A DNA stretch of 64,000 bases from JAGOFO01 sp964522105 (lineage in GTDB: Bacteria; Myxococcota_A; UBA9042; DTJE01), in NCBI GenBank assembly GCA_964522105.1, contig CAZFVA010000001.1, positions 124,001 to 188,000 on the forward strand, read 5' to 3'. The notes under the pieces were generated by a model. That model was not told the origin of the DNA and did not search any database. It saw only the letters and a list, made by a program, of their open reading frames with translations. Below, one piece after another: positions 1-8,081 of this stretch. The number at the start of each line of letters is the position of its first letter. The first letter of the stretch is position 1. Position numbers and translations under genes: made by a program.

Positions 1-1600
1 TACCTGCGGCCCGACATTCAGCAACTGCGGCAGGTACGGTGTCCCGCAACGGATCTTCAAAACCAAGCAAGCCGGCGTATTTCAATTCAAGATCATGATG
101 TTTTTCGGGTAGTTCCACGATTCCGGAAACCACCCGCGCCACCGCCAGAACCCGCAGGCCCTGTGACGCAAGCACACGGACCTCGGCCGACACCTTCTGA
201 CGATCCGTTTCCGACAGATGACACAGGTCGGCAATGGCCTCGGGGGCACCTTTAGACGCAACAACAATCTGATTATCTTCAGTCTGCCACGCTTGACTGA
301 CCGCAAGCATTTCAGGTGACAGCGGATATTCCTTTACCAGTGACCAACCGGGATGCAGATGTTCGGTACCGGCAAGAAAGCGGACGCCGATTTCATGCAG
401 GGCGCGCTCCATCGGGTCAAACGGGTCTTTCTTACTGGCAAGAATCGCGTTTTCAAGAAGACCATGCATATCTTCGGGAAGTGCCGTCAGGGATGGATTT
501 ATCTGAAGCGCCTGATCCGCAATTGCCAGTTGCCGGACCGACATCTGATTCAACGTTAAAGTACCTGTCTTATCAACGCACAATACCGTAGCTGCGCCAA
601 GCGTCTCGACCGCAGGCATGCGCCTGGTCAACACGTTGCTGCGCGAAATTCGCCACGCTCCAAGCGCCAGAAACACAGTCAGAACTACCGGGAATTCTTC
701 TGGAATCGTGGCCATCGCCATCGCTATACCGGCCAGCAGCCCTTCTTTCCACGCCTGCGCGTCCCCACCGCGTGTCAACCCGTAAACAACCACGACAACT
801 GCACACGCCGAAAGCCCTATTATCGCGAACAATTTGACCAGACGGCCGGTTTCACGCTGCAGAAGCGTCGGTTCTTCCTTAACGGTCGAAAGAGCCTTTC
901 CAATTTTGCCCAGTTCAGACGCGTTGCCGGTCGCATAGACTTCGGCAATACCCTGCCCGGCCGTAATAAGCGTCCCTGAAAATACGGACGGCAGATCGTC
1001 ACCACCAGGATTGTCGCCCGACTTACCGGGCACAATCGGCGCGTCGGAAGGAAGCTTTCTGACCGGGACCGACTCACCCGTAAGAAGTGACTCGTCCGCG
1101 CAAAGATTGATACCACGGCGCAAGATCGCGTCGGCCGGGACCCGATCACCTTCTGAAAGAACAATAAAATCGCCGGGTACGACTTCCCGACCTGCAATAC
1201 GCCGATGCACCCCGTCACGGATAACAAGTGCGCGCGGGCTTGAAAGGTCACGAAGGGCGTCAAGCGCATGTTCGGTTCGCCGTTCCTGAACGATCGTTAT
1301 GCCCATGACAACAAAGACAAAGCCAAGCAGCATCAGTGCATCAACCGGCTCGCCCATGAAAAGATAAAGAAGGCCCGCTGCAACAAGCATCAGAAACATC
1401 GGCTCTTTGAAGACTTCAAAGACGATTGCCAGCAGTCCATGGTTTTTCTGCGCAGGAAGTTCGTTATATCCGTCACGCTCAAGTCGCGCCCTGGCTTCGG
1501 CTTCAGAAATACCGCCAATGTTATCCAGATCCATCACAGAAAGGCGGCTACCACCTGACTCCACCGATGACCTGTTTGATCCTGATGCTGCACCGTTCAT
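1..1600 (-). CDS. P-type cation-transporting ATPase, C-terminal part beyond window
   Basis: The minus frame is open from an ATG at 1600 (preceded by AGGAGA) to the window edge, 533 codons. It encodes a P2-type (Ca2+-ATPase-like) inner-membrane ion pump. Visible in order: a short cation-ATPase N-terminal domain, two membrane segments (about residues 65-105), the actuator motif TGES at 174-177, membrane segments ending in PEEFP at 300-304 (the ion-site motif of this group), the phosphorylation motif DKTGT at 343-347, and the nucleotide-binding domain with KGAPE near 440. The P-domain GDxxxD motif and the last membrane helices lie outside the window. The ion is not decided by the sequence; Ca2+, Mn2+ or another cation are possible. 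It is divergent from a TetR regulator 94 bases away, which may control it. Confidence 0.9.
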   Translation of the reverse strand, partial: MNGAASGSNRSSVESGGSRLSVMDLDNIGGISEAEARARLERDGYNELPAQKNHGLLAIVFEVFKEPMFLMLVAAGLLYLFMGEPVDALMLLGFVFVVMGITIVQERRTEHALDALRDLSSPRALVIRDGVHRRIAGREVVPGDFIVLSEGDRVPADAILRRGINLCADESLLTGESVPVRKLPSDAPIVPGKSGDNPGGDDLPSVFSGTLITAGQGIAEVYATGNASELGKIGKALSTVKEEPTLLQRETGRLVKLFAIIGLSACAVVVVVYGLTRGGDAQAWKEGLLAGIAMAMATIPEEFPVVLTVFLALGAWRISRSNVLTRRMPAVETLGAATVLCVDKTGTLTLNQMSVRQLAIADQALQINPSLTALPEDMHGLLENAILASKKDPFDPMERALHEIGVRFLAGTEHLHPGWSLVKEYPLSPEMLAVSQAWQTEDNQIVVASKGAPEAIADLCHLSETDRQKVSAEVRVLASQGLRVLAVARVVSGIVELPEKHHDLELKYAGLLGFEDPLRDTVPAAVAECRAAG

Positions 1601-1629
1601 AAGTATCTCCTGCGAACCTTTCGGACAGA

Positions 1630-1659
1630 TTGACTTCGACCAATATTCTGAGCAATTAT
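1630..1659 (+). promoter_or_regulatory. Candidate promoter of the tetR gene in the 94-base divergent region
   Basis: TTGACT at 1630-1635 and AATTAT at 1654-1659 are 18 bases apart, 35 bases upstream of the tetR start. The match is moderate (5/6 and 4/6). No clear palindromic operator was found between 1601 and 1694, so autoregulation or control of the ATPase by the TetR protein remains inference. Confidence 0.3.
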
Positions 1660-1694
1660 TCAGGTCTGGTCTACTCGCATTATCGGAAGGCTAT

Positions 1695-2351
1695 ATGGCA
1701 CCAGCAAAAAACAGACTTGAGCCAAGAAAACCGCCAGTTCAGGGACGTTCACGAGACACGGTGGAGCTGATTCTGTCGGCGGCTGCTCAGATTTTTGAAT
1801 TACACGGCTACGCCGCCGGAACTACGAACAGAATCGCCGAACGTGCCGGCGTTTCGATAGGGACGCTTTACCAGTACTACCCAAGTAAAGAAGCTATAGC
1901 GGTCGCGCTGGTCGAAAGGCACATTGATGAAACATCACGGCGACTTGACGAGTGGGTGGCTCACATGATTGCCGAACGGCATGACCTTCGCGCAGCGCTG
2001 CACGACTATGTAAACGCCATGCTGGACATGCACTTCGGGCGACCGCGACTTCAACACATACTGCTGGAAGAAACGCCGTTGCCCGACAGGGTACATCTGG
2101 CGCTGGTGGAATCGGAACGCCTTGCTGCATCGACCGTTGGACGTTTTCTTCGCATGTTTTCGCAGGTCCACCACGGCGACCCCGAGCGGGCCGCCTTCAT
2201 CATGGTGCAGACTGTTGAAAGTCTGACGCACAGATTTGCGGCCCATCCCGACGAACAACAGATAATCGGACGGATCGAATTTGTGGCAGAACTTGTTAAT
2301 ATGCTTGACTATTATCTGACGGCAGAAGACGCCGGCCCGAAGACCGATTGA
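1695..2351 (+). CDS. TetR/AcrR-family transcriptional regulator
   Basis: A 218-residue one-component repressor. The N-terminal TetR DNA-binding domain is clear: residues about 20-65 contain the helix-turn-helix ending in GVSIGTLYQYYPSKEAI, a textbook TetR recognition helix. The C-terminal part is a ligand-binding and dimerisation domain without recognisable specificity. The ATG at 1695 is preferred because CGGAAGG lies 4 bases upstream and the family domain begins shortly after; an open frame runs back to 1407 but would overlap the divergent ATPase gene. It is divergent from the cation ATPase and ends 4 bases from the convergent terC-type gene. The likely target is its own promoter region and the ATPase. 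Confidence 0.9.
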   Translation: MAPAKNRLEPRKPPVQGRSRDTVELILSAAAQIFELHGYAAGTTNRIAERAGVSIGTLYQYYPSKEAIAVALVERHIDETSRRLDEWVAHMIAERHDLRAALHDYVNAMLDMHFGRPRLQHILLEETPLPDRVHLALVESERLAASTVGRFLRMFSQVHHGDPERAAFIMVQTVESLTHRFAAHPDEQQIIGRIEFVAELVNMLDYYLTAEDAGPKTD

Positions 2352-2355
2352 AGGA

Positions 2356-3297
2356 CTATTCAGCGGGCTTTTCGCCGGAAGATTTTTCAGGAATCAGCAT
2401 CGACAACGCTATTGATCCGCCGACCAGCAACGCAATCATTCCAAGGGAAACGACGACCGGCACCTTGAACAGGTCAACTATCAGCATCTTGACGCCTACG
2501 AACGCCAGAACAAGGCCGAGACCGTACTTCAACAGCCTGAATTTATCCATGATTCCGGCCAGCAGGAAATAGAGCGCCCGCAGACCGAGGATTGCGAAAA
2601 TGTTGGACGTGAAAACAATGAAAGGGTCGGTGGTAATTGCGAAAACCGCCGGAATCGAATCAACTGCGAACAACACGTCAGTGCCTTCAATAACGACCAG
2701 AACAAGCATCAACGGAGTTGCATACCAGCGCCCGTTTTCACGGACCAGGAATTTAGCCCCGCGATAGTCTGGAACTGTCGGCACAAACCGCTTGAAAATG
2801 CGAAGCGCGAAATTCTTTTCAGGGTGAACTTCGCCACCCCGGTTCAGCAACAGTTTGATACCGGTAAAAACCAGGAAGGCCCCGAAAATATACATGACCC
2901 AGGCGAACTTATGAATCAGCGCAACGCCGGCAACTATGAACAACGCGCGCATTATCAGGGCGCCAAGTATGCCGTAAAACAGGACCCGGTGTTGAAATTG
3001 CTTCGGAACCCCGAAGTACGCAAAAAGCACCAGAAATACAAACAGGTTGTCCATCGACAACGCTTTTTCCATCAGATACCCGGTCAGAAACTCAAGCGCA
3101 TGCGTCGTGCCGAACCAGTGATAAACCCCGATGTTGAATATCAGCGAGAGTGCAATCCAGACAAGCGTCCAGAGAAGCGATTCACGAATGCTGACCGTGT
3201 GCGCCTTTCTTTGAAAGACGCCTAAATCAAGCCACAGCATGGCCACAACAAAAACCAGAAATCCAATCCAGAGAGCCGGAGTTCCGATACTTTCCAT
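2356..3297 (-). CDS. terC: TerC/Alx-family integral membrane protein
   Basis: A 313-residue polytopic membrane protein of the TerC family (tellurium-resistance TerC, Alx), whose members include Mn2+ exporters that help metalate secreted proteins. Seen: about nine hydrophobic segments, the family signature around residues 80-95 (YLMEKALSMDNLFVFLVLF) with the conserved acidic pair in the membrane, and a second acidic signature in a later helix (VIEGTDVLFAVDSIPAVFAI, about 203-222). The length is normal. The start at 3297 is preceded by GGAGTATGGGAAAAGT. The leader contains a 7-bp hairpin at 3360-3382, but I could not recognise a yybP-ykoY Mn2+ riboswitch. Next to a cation ATPase and TetR gene, a metal-homeostasis role is plausible. 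Confidence 0.9.
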   Translation of the reverse strand: MESIGTPALWIGFLVFVVAMLWLDLGVFQRKAHTVSIRESLLWTLVWIALSLIFNIGVYHWFGTTHALEFLTGYLMEKALSMDNLFVFLVLFAYFGVPKQFQHRVLFYGILGALIMRALFIVAGVALIHKFAWVMYIFGAFLVFTGIKLLLNRGGEVHPEKNFALRIFKRFVPTVPDYRGAKFLVRENGRWYATPLMLVLVVIEGTDVLFAVDSIPAVFAITTDPFIVFTSNIFAILGLRALYFLLAGIMDKFRLLKYGLGLVLAFVGVKMLIVDLFKVPVVVSLGMIALLVGGSIALSMLIPEKSSGEKPAE

Positions 3298-3359
3298 ACT
3301 TTTCCCATACTCCAGTCAGATTAACCGGGACAACATCAAGCGGCATTCTAACTTGAAAG

Positions 3360-3382
3360 CCCGGTTTCAGGAAAGAACCGGG
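3360..3382 (-). other. Hairpin in the terC leader
   Basis: CCCGGTT at 3360-3366 pairs with AACCGGG at 3376-3382 around a 9-base loop, 63 bases upstream of the terC start. No U-tract follows, so it is not a clear terminator; a leader element is possible. The consensus features of the yybP-ykoY riboswitch were looked for and not seen. Confidence 0.35.
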
Positions 3383-3435
3383 GCCGTGAAAGAATATTCC
3401 CGCCCGCCACAGCGGCCTCTGACGACTTGTCTCCA

Positions 3436-3464
3436 TTGACACATATCTAATTCGGACTTAAATT
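3436..3464 (+). promoter_or_regulatory. Promoter of the nifUS operon
   Basis: A perfect -35 box TTGACA (3436-3441) is followed after 17 bases by TAAATT (3459-3464, 4/6). It lies about 80 bases before the nifU start. The leader then contains a 6-bp hairpin, GACGGC at 3479-3484 with GCCGTC at 3495-3500. No IscR-type palindrome was recognised. Confidence 0.65.
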
Positions 3465-3547
3465 ACCTTAGATTGAAAGACGGCAGGTCTAAAGGCCGTC
3501 AGAACTGAAAGTGAACCTTCCTTTTTGACTATATGGCGGTGGTTACC

Positions 3548-4492
3548 ATGGCATGGGATTATTCAGACAAGGTCTTGAAGTTGTTTCGCGACGCGATGGC
3601 TTCAAAGGCCGGCACACATATGGGTCGCATTCAGGACCCGGACGGCACGGGGACTCACGGTTCGCTGTCATGCGGCGACGCACTTGAATTTTCGTTCAAG
3701 GTCGAAAAAGACGAAACCGACCCCAGAAATGACAAGATCGTTGAAGCCAGATACCAGACGTTCGGCTGTACTTCAGCCATCGCAGCTTCCGAGGCCCTTT
3801 GCGTACTGATTGAAGAAAAGAATCTGACCCCGATTCAGGCGCTTAAGATCACGAACGCCGACATCGTGGAATATCTTGACGGACTGCCGGCGCAGAAGCT
3901 GCACTGTTCTGTCATGGGTGCGGAAGCACTTGCCACCGCAGTTGCTGACTGGGCGCGGAAGCGTGGCGTCCCGGCGTCCGAGCTTGGCTTTGATCTCGGT
4001 CAGTTGAAAGAAGACGAAGGCCGTATAGTCTGCCGCTGCTTCAACCTGACCGAGCCTTTCATCCGCAGGAAAGTCAAGGAACTGAACCTGAAGACAATTA
4101 CGGAGATTACGAACGCGATCAAGGCTGGCGGCGCGTGTACGGCGTGCCACCATGAACCGGGCGGACTTCAGGACATTCTGGATGATATCTGGGGCAAAAA
4201 GGAAAACGCGCCTGTCGAAAAGCCTTTACCCACAGAAACGCCTGTTTTTATGAGCAGAACGCCGTTCCAGCTTGCTCGCGAAATTGACCGGGTCGTTGAA
4301 AACGATGTGCGGCCCAGGCTGAAGTCACAGGGCGGCGACATAGAAATAGTCGAAATCCGTGACAAAAAGATATTCTGCCGGTTGCTTGGCGGGTGTCAGG
4401 GCTGCAGCGGGGCGCCGCAGACGCTTCGACTGGTCGTAGAAGATGCACTTCGGGCCAAGGTTGATGCCGAACTTGAAGTCGTCTCGATCTGA
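3548..4492 (+). CDS. nifU: NifU three-domain Fe-S cluster scaffold protein
   Basis: A 314-residue cytoplasmic scaffold on which Fe-S clusters are built from sulfur supplied by NifS. Three domains are seen. An IscU-like N-domain has ligands C42, D44, C74 and C120. A central BFD-like [2Fe-2S] domain has CxC at 162/164 and CxxC at 197/200. A C-terminal Nfu domain has CxxC at 283/286 within GGCQGCSGA. All key residues are present. The ATG at 3548 is chosen over 3533 because GGTGG lies just upstream and the family aligns from WDYS. It is followed after 17 bases by nifS. No nitrogenase genes are near, so this is probably the general Fe-S machinery, as in epsilonproteobacterial NIF systems (inference). 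Confidence 0.95.
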   Translation: MAWDYSDKVLKLFRDAMASKAGTHMGRIQDPDGTGTHGSLSCGDALEFSFKVEKDETDPRNDKIVEARYQTFGCTSAIAASEALCVLIEEKNLTPIQALKITNADIVEYLDGLPAQKLHCSVMGAEALATAVADWARKRGVPASELGFDLGQLKEDEGRIVCRCFNLTEPFIRRKVKELNLKTITEITNAIKAGGACTACHHEPGGLQDILDDIWGKKENAPVEKPLPTETPVFMSRTPFQLAREIDRVVENDVRPRLKSQGGDIEIVEIRDKKIFCRLLGGCQGCSGAPQTLRLVVEDALRAKVDAELEVVSI

Positions 4493-4509
4493 CGGCGGGG
4501 GTTAACGCG

Positions 4510-5736
4510 ATGAGCGAAAAAGTCATATATCTGGACAACAACGCGACTACCCCGATTGCGCCCGAGGTTCTGGAGGCGATGCTTCCGTTCCTGCGCGATC
4601 AATATTTCAACCCGAGCTCGACGTACCCGCAGGCAAAGATTCCGGCCGAGGCGATTGAATCTGCGCGTGAAAGCGTGGCAAGACTTGTCGGCGCGGGAAG
4701 CAAGTCGGAAATCATCTTTAACGGCGGCGCAACCGAAGGTAACAACTCGGCTTTGTGGGGTGCGTTGCGGGCCAATCCTGACCGCAGACATATCGTTACG
4801 ACAGCCGTCGAACATCCGGCCGTGCTTGAAGTCGTGCGCGAAATGGAACGCCAGGGTTACCGCGTCACGTTCCTGCCAGTTAACAGTGATGGCAAGCTTG
4901 ATGCCGCCGACCTTGTCAGGTCAATTCAGGACGACACAGCGGTCGTTTCAATCATGCACGCCAACAATGAAACCGGCGTAATTTTCCCGATTGCTGAACT
5001 TGCCGCGCTTGCGAAGAAAGTAAACAGTCAGATCGTATTTCACACAGACGCGACCCAGACGGTCGGCAAGATGCGCATCGATGTACAGCACGACCTGAAG
5101 GACATTGACATACTGACGATGTCCGGCCACAAGGTCTATGCGGCCAAAGGCGTCGGGGCCATGTTTGTAAGGCGCGGCGCACGGTGGCGCCCATGGCAGC
5201 TTGGCGGACATCAGGAACGCGGGCGCAGGGCTGGAACTGAAAACGTGGCGTCGATCGTCGGACTTGGCGCGGCCGCCAGGATGCTGATGCACCATGACGA
5301 CAGTGCGAAGCTTCAGAAGATGCGCGACAAGCTGGAAACGGCCATCCGTGGACAGATTCCGAACCTGTTTATCAACGGTGCAAAGGCCCCCAGGCTTCCA
5401 AATACAACGAATTTCGCCTTTGAATATGTGGAAGGCGAATCGATGCTGCTGGCCCTTAACGACTATGGAATCTGCGTTTCGTCCGGTTCGGCCTGCACCA
5501 GCGGCTCGCTTGACCCGTCGCACGTCCTGAAGGCGATGAACGTGCCGTTTTCGGCGGCCCACGGAAGTCTGCGTATCAGCACTTCAAGATTTACTGCCGA
5601 ATCTGACATGGACGCGCTGATTGAGGCGCTGCCAATTGTGATTGGACAGCTCCGCACGATTTCACCTTACTGGGATTCGGTAACGAACGCACCACGCACA
5701 GACGTCGACATGTTCGTTCAGGAAAAGTACCGATAG
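4510..5736 (+). CDS. nifS: Cysteine desulfurase NifS
   Basis: A 408-residue PLP enzyme (class V aminotransferase fold) that takes sulfur from cysteine and hands it to NifU. Seen: the N-terminal YLDNNATTP signature, H102 in the EHPAV segment stacking on PLP, the PLP lysine K208 in SGHK, and the catalytic cysteine C329 in SGSACTSG, the long-loop form typical of the NifS/IscS group. The start at 4510 is preceded by GGGGGT. It is cotranscribed with nifU. The C-terminal tail past residue about 370 is longer than the catalytic core requires but not unusual. Confidence 0.96.
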   Translation: MSEKVIYLDNNATTPIAPEVLEAMLPFLRDQYFNPSSTYPQAKIPAEAIESARESVARLVGAGSKSEIIFNGGATEGNNSALWGALRANPDRRHIVTTAVEHPAVLEVVREMERQGYRVTFLPVNSDGKLDAADLVRSIQDDTAVVSIMHANNETGVIFPIAELAALAKKVNSQIVFHTDATQTVGKMRIDVQHDLKDIDILTMSGHKVYAAKGVGAMFVRRGARWRPWQLGGHQERGRRAGTENVASIVGLGAAARMLMHHDDSAKLQKMRDKLETAIRGQIPNLFINGAKAPRLPNTTNFAFEYVEGESMLLALNDYGICVSSGSACTSGSLDPSHVLKAMNVPFSAAHGSLRISTSRFTAESDMDALIEALPIVIGQLRTISPYWDSVTNAPRTDVDMFVQEKYR

Positions 5737-5776
5737 GCCCAGGACCAGTACCGGCTGCGAAAACTGTGTCCTTTTC

Positions 5777-5806
5777 TTGAATTTTTCACCGTTTAATCAG
5801 GATAAT
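5777..5806 (+). promoter_or_regulatory. Promoter upstream of the lipoprotein gene at 5863
   Basis: TTGAAT at 5777-5782 and GATAAT at 5801-5806 are 18 bases apart (4/6 and 5/6), 56 bases before the lipoprotein start. It marks a new transcription unit after nifS. Confidence 0.5.
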
Positions 5807-5862
5807 GTCGGTGGCACGAATTTCGGTTACCGGCCAATACAGGTTAAACAAGGGGAATGGTT

Positions 5863-6627
5863 ATGAATAAATACAGAATGGCATTGCTGGTCGTTTCACT
5901 TATGGGACTTTCAGCTTGCGGCGACGTGGTCATCAATGAAGGCCAGATGGGCAATCTGTATTACGCGCTGCACACCGACTACATGGTCGATGAAATGTCA
6001 CTTGAAAATGTGTGGCTTATCGCCGGTGTTCAACATCGCATCACGGCCGGCCTGACCTCAAAGGGCGCGTCCAACATAAACAGCCCGTGGACAATCGAAC
6101 ACAGAATGTTCCCGGAAGCCAACACAACTATCGAAACGACTGAAGCTTCATCGGACTCGGCGATGGTCGGCGATGCACTCGTGACGGTCGATGTGCCGGG
6201 GGAATACACGCTGCAGTCATGGAAAGGCCGCGAACTTGTTGACTATACGCTGCTGAATTTTGCCACACCTGATCGTCTGGACATCATCAGCTACGTCAAG
6301 CAGCCGGAAGAAGACATCTTTGTGAAACAGACGACGCAGACTATGCAGGTCGGCATTTACGGACAGGCGACGTTTATCGCGAAGCCTGTGGATGCAGATG
6401 ACCGCGAGCTGGTCGGCGATATCAGCATCCAGGTTACTTCAGACCCGGAATGGGCGGCCGTTCAGGTATACAATCTTGACGGCGTCTATGAAAACGGGAT
6501 TTATGCCCGGGCGATGCCGCTGAATCTGGTGTTCGTGGAATATGGAAACATCAAGATAACATTGACCGAGCCCCTTACCGGACTTGTATCAGAACTTAAC
6601 TTCGAAGTACCTTACCCGCCGGACTGA
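5863..6627 (+). CDS. Lipoprotein of unknown function
   Basis: 254 residues with a short signal peptide and the lipobox LSAC, so it is probably anchored in the outer membrane. The rest looks like beta-rich extracytoplasmic domains without recognisable motifs; I know no family for it. The ATG at 5863 is preferred to the one at 5857 because AAGGGGA then sits 6 bases upstream. It has its own promoter and lies 32 bases before the dipeptidase gene, so the two may be cotranscribed. Confidence 0.8.
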   Translation: MNKYRMALLVVSLMGLSACGDVVINEGQMGNLYYALHTDYMVDEMSLENVWLIAGVQHRITAGLTSKGASNINSPWTIEHRMFPEANTTIETTEASSDSAMVGDALVTVDVPGEYTLQSWKGRELVDYTLLNFATPDRLDIISYVKQPEEDIFVKQTTQTMQVGIYGQATFIAKPVDADDRELVGDISIQVTSDPEWAAVQVYNLDGVYENGIYARAMPLNLVFVEYGNIKITLTEPLTGLVSELNFEVPYPPD

Positions 6628-6659
6628 TCGCCAGGATCACTTCAATAAAGGAACCGGAC

Positions 6660-7910
6660 ATGAGTAATCAAGCCACAAGAATTTTCGACCTTCACACACA
6701 CCCCAGCCTGAAAATTTACTATCTTCCCTGGCTGACCAGGACTTTTCATACGGCTCCGTACTATTCAGGCAATCATTTCAATCCATTTGAATTCCGAACT
6801 CACTATGACAACCTGGACAAAAGCCCGATCAAAGTGTTGTTTAACGCCCACTATGTCATCGAACAGCGGTTCCTGAAAAACGGATTTTCCAACGTTGCCA
6901 AAAGTGCTTTCTGGGCCATGTTTCCAGCATATTACGCGCTGCTGCGGTTTGCAGATCCGTGGAAGACCCTGCTGAAGATGATCAAAACGCTGAATGTTTC
7001 GGCCCAACAGACCAATCGGATGGTCAGCAAAGATTCCGGCCACAAGATGCGTATATGTACAAGCTGGCAGCAGATTGAAGCGCTGGCAGACAACGAAATC
7101 GGGCTTGTTCACGCCATCGAAGGGTCCCACGCAATCGGGTCCGGTCTGGAAAAGCTGCCGCGCGAACAACTGATGGCCGAGACCAGAAAACGGCTGCAGA
7201 TATTGAAGAAACTTGGTGTTGCGTGCATAGGCCCGTCGCACTTTGATGACAATCCATATTCACCACAGGCTGAAGCTACTGAAATTATAGGCAAAATGGT
7301 TGATGGGAAACTGATGTCCGTGCGGGACACCAGCATAGTCCAGATGCGTCGGGCTGAATGGGAATGGGATGACAAAGACCACGCCGCCGATGATTTTTAC
7401 AATGAACTGTTCAGACAGGGATTCGTCGTCGATCTGTCGCACTCGCAGGATACTGCCAGATTTAAAGTCTATGATATTGCAGAAAAATGGCAGCGCCCCC
7501 TGATCGTGTCGCACGCCGGGCTGAAGCACTTTTTCAACCATGAATACAACATTTCTGACGAAGAGCTGCGACGGATTCACAGGCTTGGCGGTGTCGTCGG
7601 CCTGATTCTGTCCAAAAGATGGCTGGTAGACCCGGAAACCAGGTACTACAGCGGTAATGACGGCCTTAAAGATCTGATGAACTGCATGCTGCACATGCGG
7701 GATGTGACCGGGGACATCAGCGTAATTGCCATCGGAACCGATTTTGACGGCATGACCCACCCGTTTTCAGACTGCTTCAAGCCAAGTCAACTGGACAGGG
7801 TTGCACACGCGATGAAGGCACACTTTACCGCCGATGAAGTCGACCAGATACTGTTCAGGAATGCCATGAGAGTCGTCAAGGCTGCATGGATAACTGATGA
7901 ATCCAATTAG
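6660..7910 (+). CDS. Membrane dipeptidase-like (M19) amidohydrolase
   Basis: 416 residues of the peptidase M19 / renal dipeptidase family, a metal-dependent TIM-barrel amidohydrolase that cleaves dipeptides, often D-configured ones. Seen: an N-terminal metal motif LHTHPSL, HAIEGSHAI with the bridging Glu near 155, two later metal histidines in VDLSHSQD and IVSHAG, and IGTDFDGM near the C-terminus with the active-site Asp. The first motif is HxH, where classical M19 enzymes have HxD. No signal peptide is evident, so it may be cytoplasmic. Substrate unknown; recycling of peptidoglycan dipeptides is one possibility. AAAGGAA lies just upstream of the start. Confidence 0.85.
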   Translation: MSNQATRIFDLHTHPSLKIYYLPWLTRTFHTAPYYSGNHFNPFEFRTHYDNLDKSPIKVLFNAHYVIEQRFLKNGFSNVAKSAFWAMFPAYYALLRFADPWKTLLKMIKTLNVSAQQTNRMVSKDSGHKMRICTSWQQIEALADNEIGLVHAIEGSHAIGSGLEKLPREQLMAETRKRLQILKKLGVACIGPSHFDDNPYSPQAEATEIIGKMVDGKLMSVRDTSIVQMRRAEWEWDDKDHAADDFYNELFRQGFVVDLSHSQDTARFKVYDIAEKWQRPLIVSHAGLKHFFNHEYNISDEELRRIHRLGGVVGLILSKRWLVDPETRYYSGNDGLKDLMNCMLHMRDVTGDISVIAIGTDFDGMTHPFSDCFKPSQLDRVAHAMKAHFTADEVDQILFRNAMRVVKAAWITDESN

Positions 7911-8081
7911 ATATTAGATAACTGACCGGGCCACGGTTGTTTGAAAGTTTTCATTGATCTGCCGACAGACGACATGGGCGGCCGTCGCCGGCACAGGGGG
8001 TCAGGAACTTCGGAAACCGTGGCACAAAACGCAGCAACCGTTCAACGCATCAGGTCAACACGAACTGGTCAGCACCGCGAA
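7911..8081. other. Intergenic region between convergent genes
   Basis: 171 bases between the dipeptidase stop and the ftsZ stop. No clear hairpin with a T-tract was seen on either strand, and no convincing gene. Confidence 0.5.

Noticed and set aside
2824..3225. 133-codon frame on the plus strand
   Set aside because: It is antisense within terC, which has the clear family match.
3298..3435. yybP-ykoY Mn2+ riboswitch before terC
   Set aside because: The conserved riboswitch loops could not be matched; only one simple hairpin is present.
3548..5736. Nitrogen fixation cluster
   Set aside because: Only nifU and nifS are present; these also serve general Fe-S assembly.
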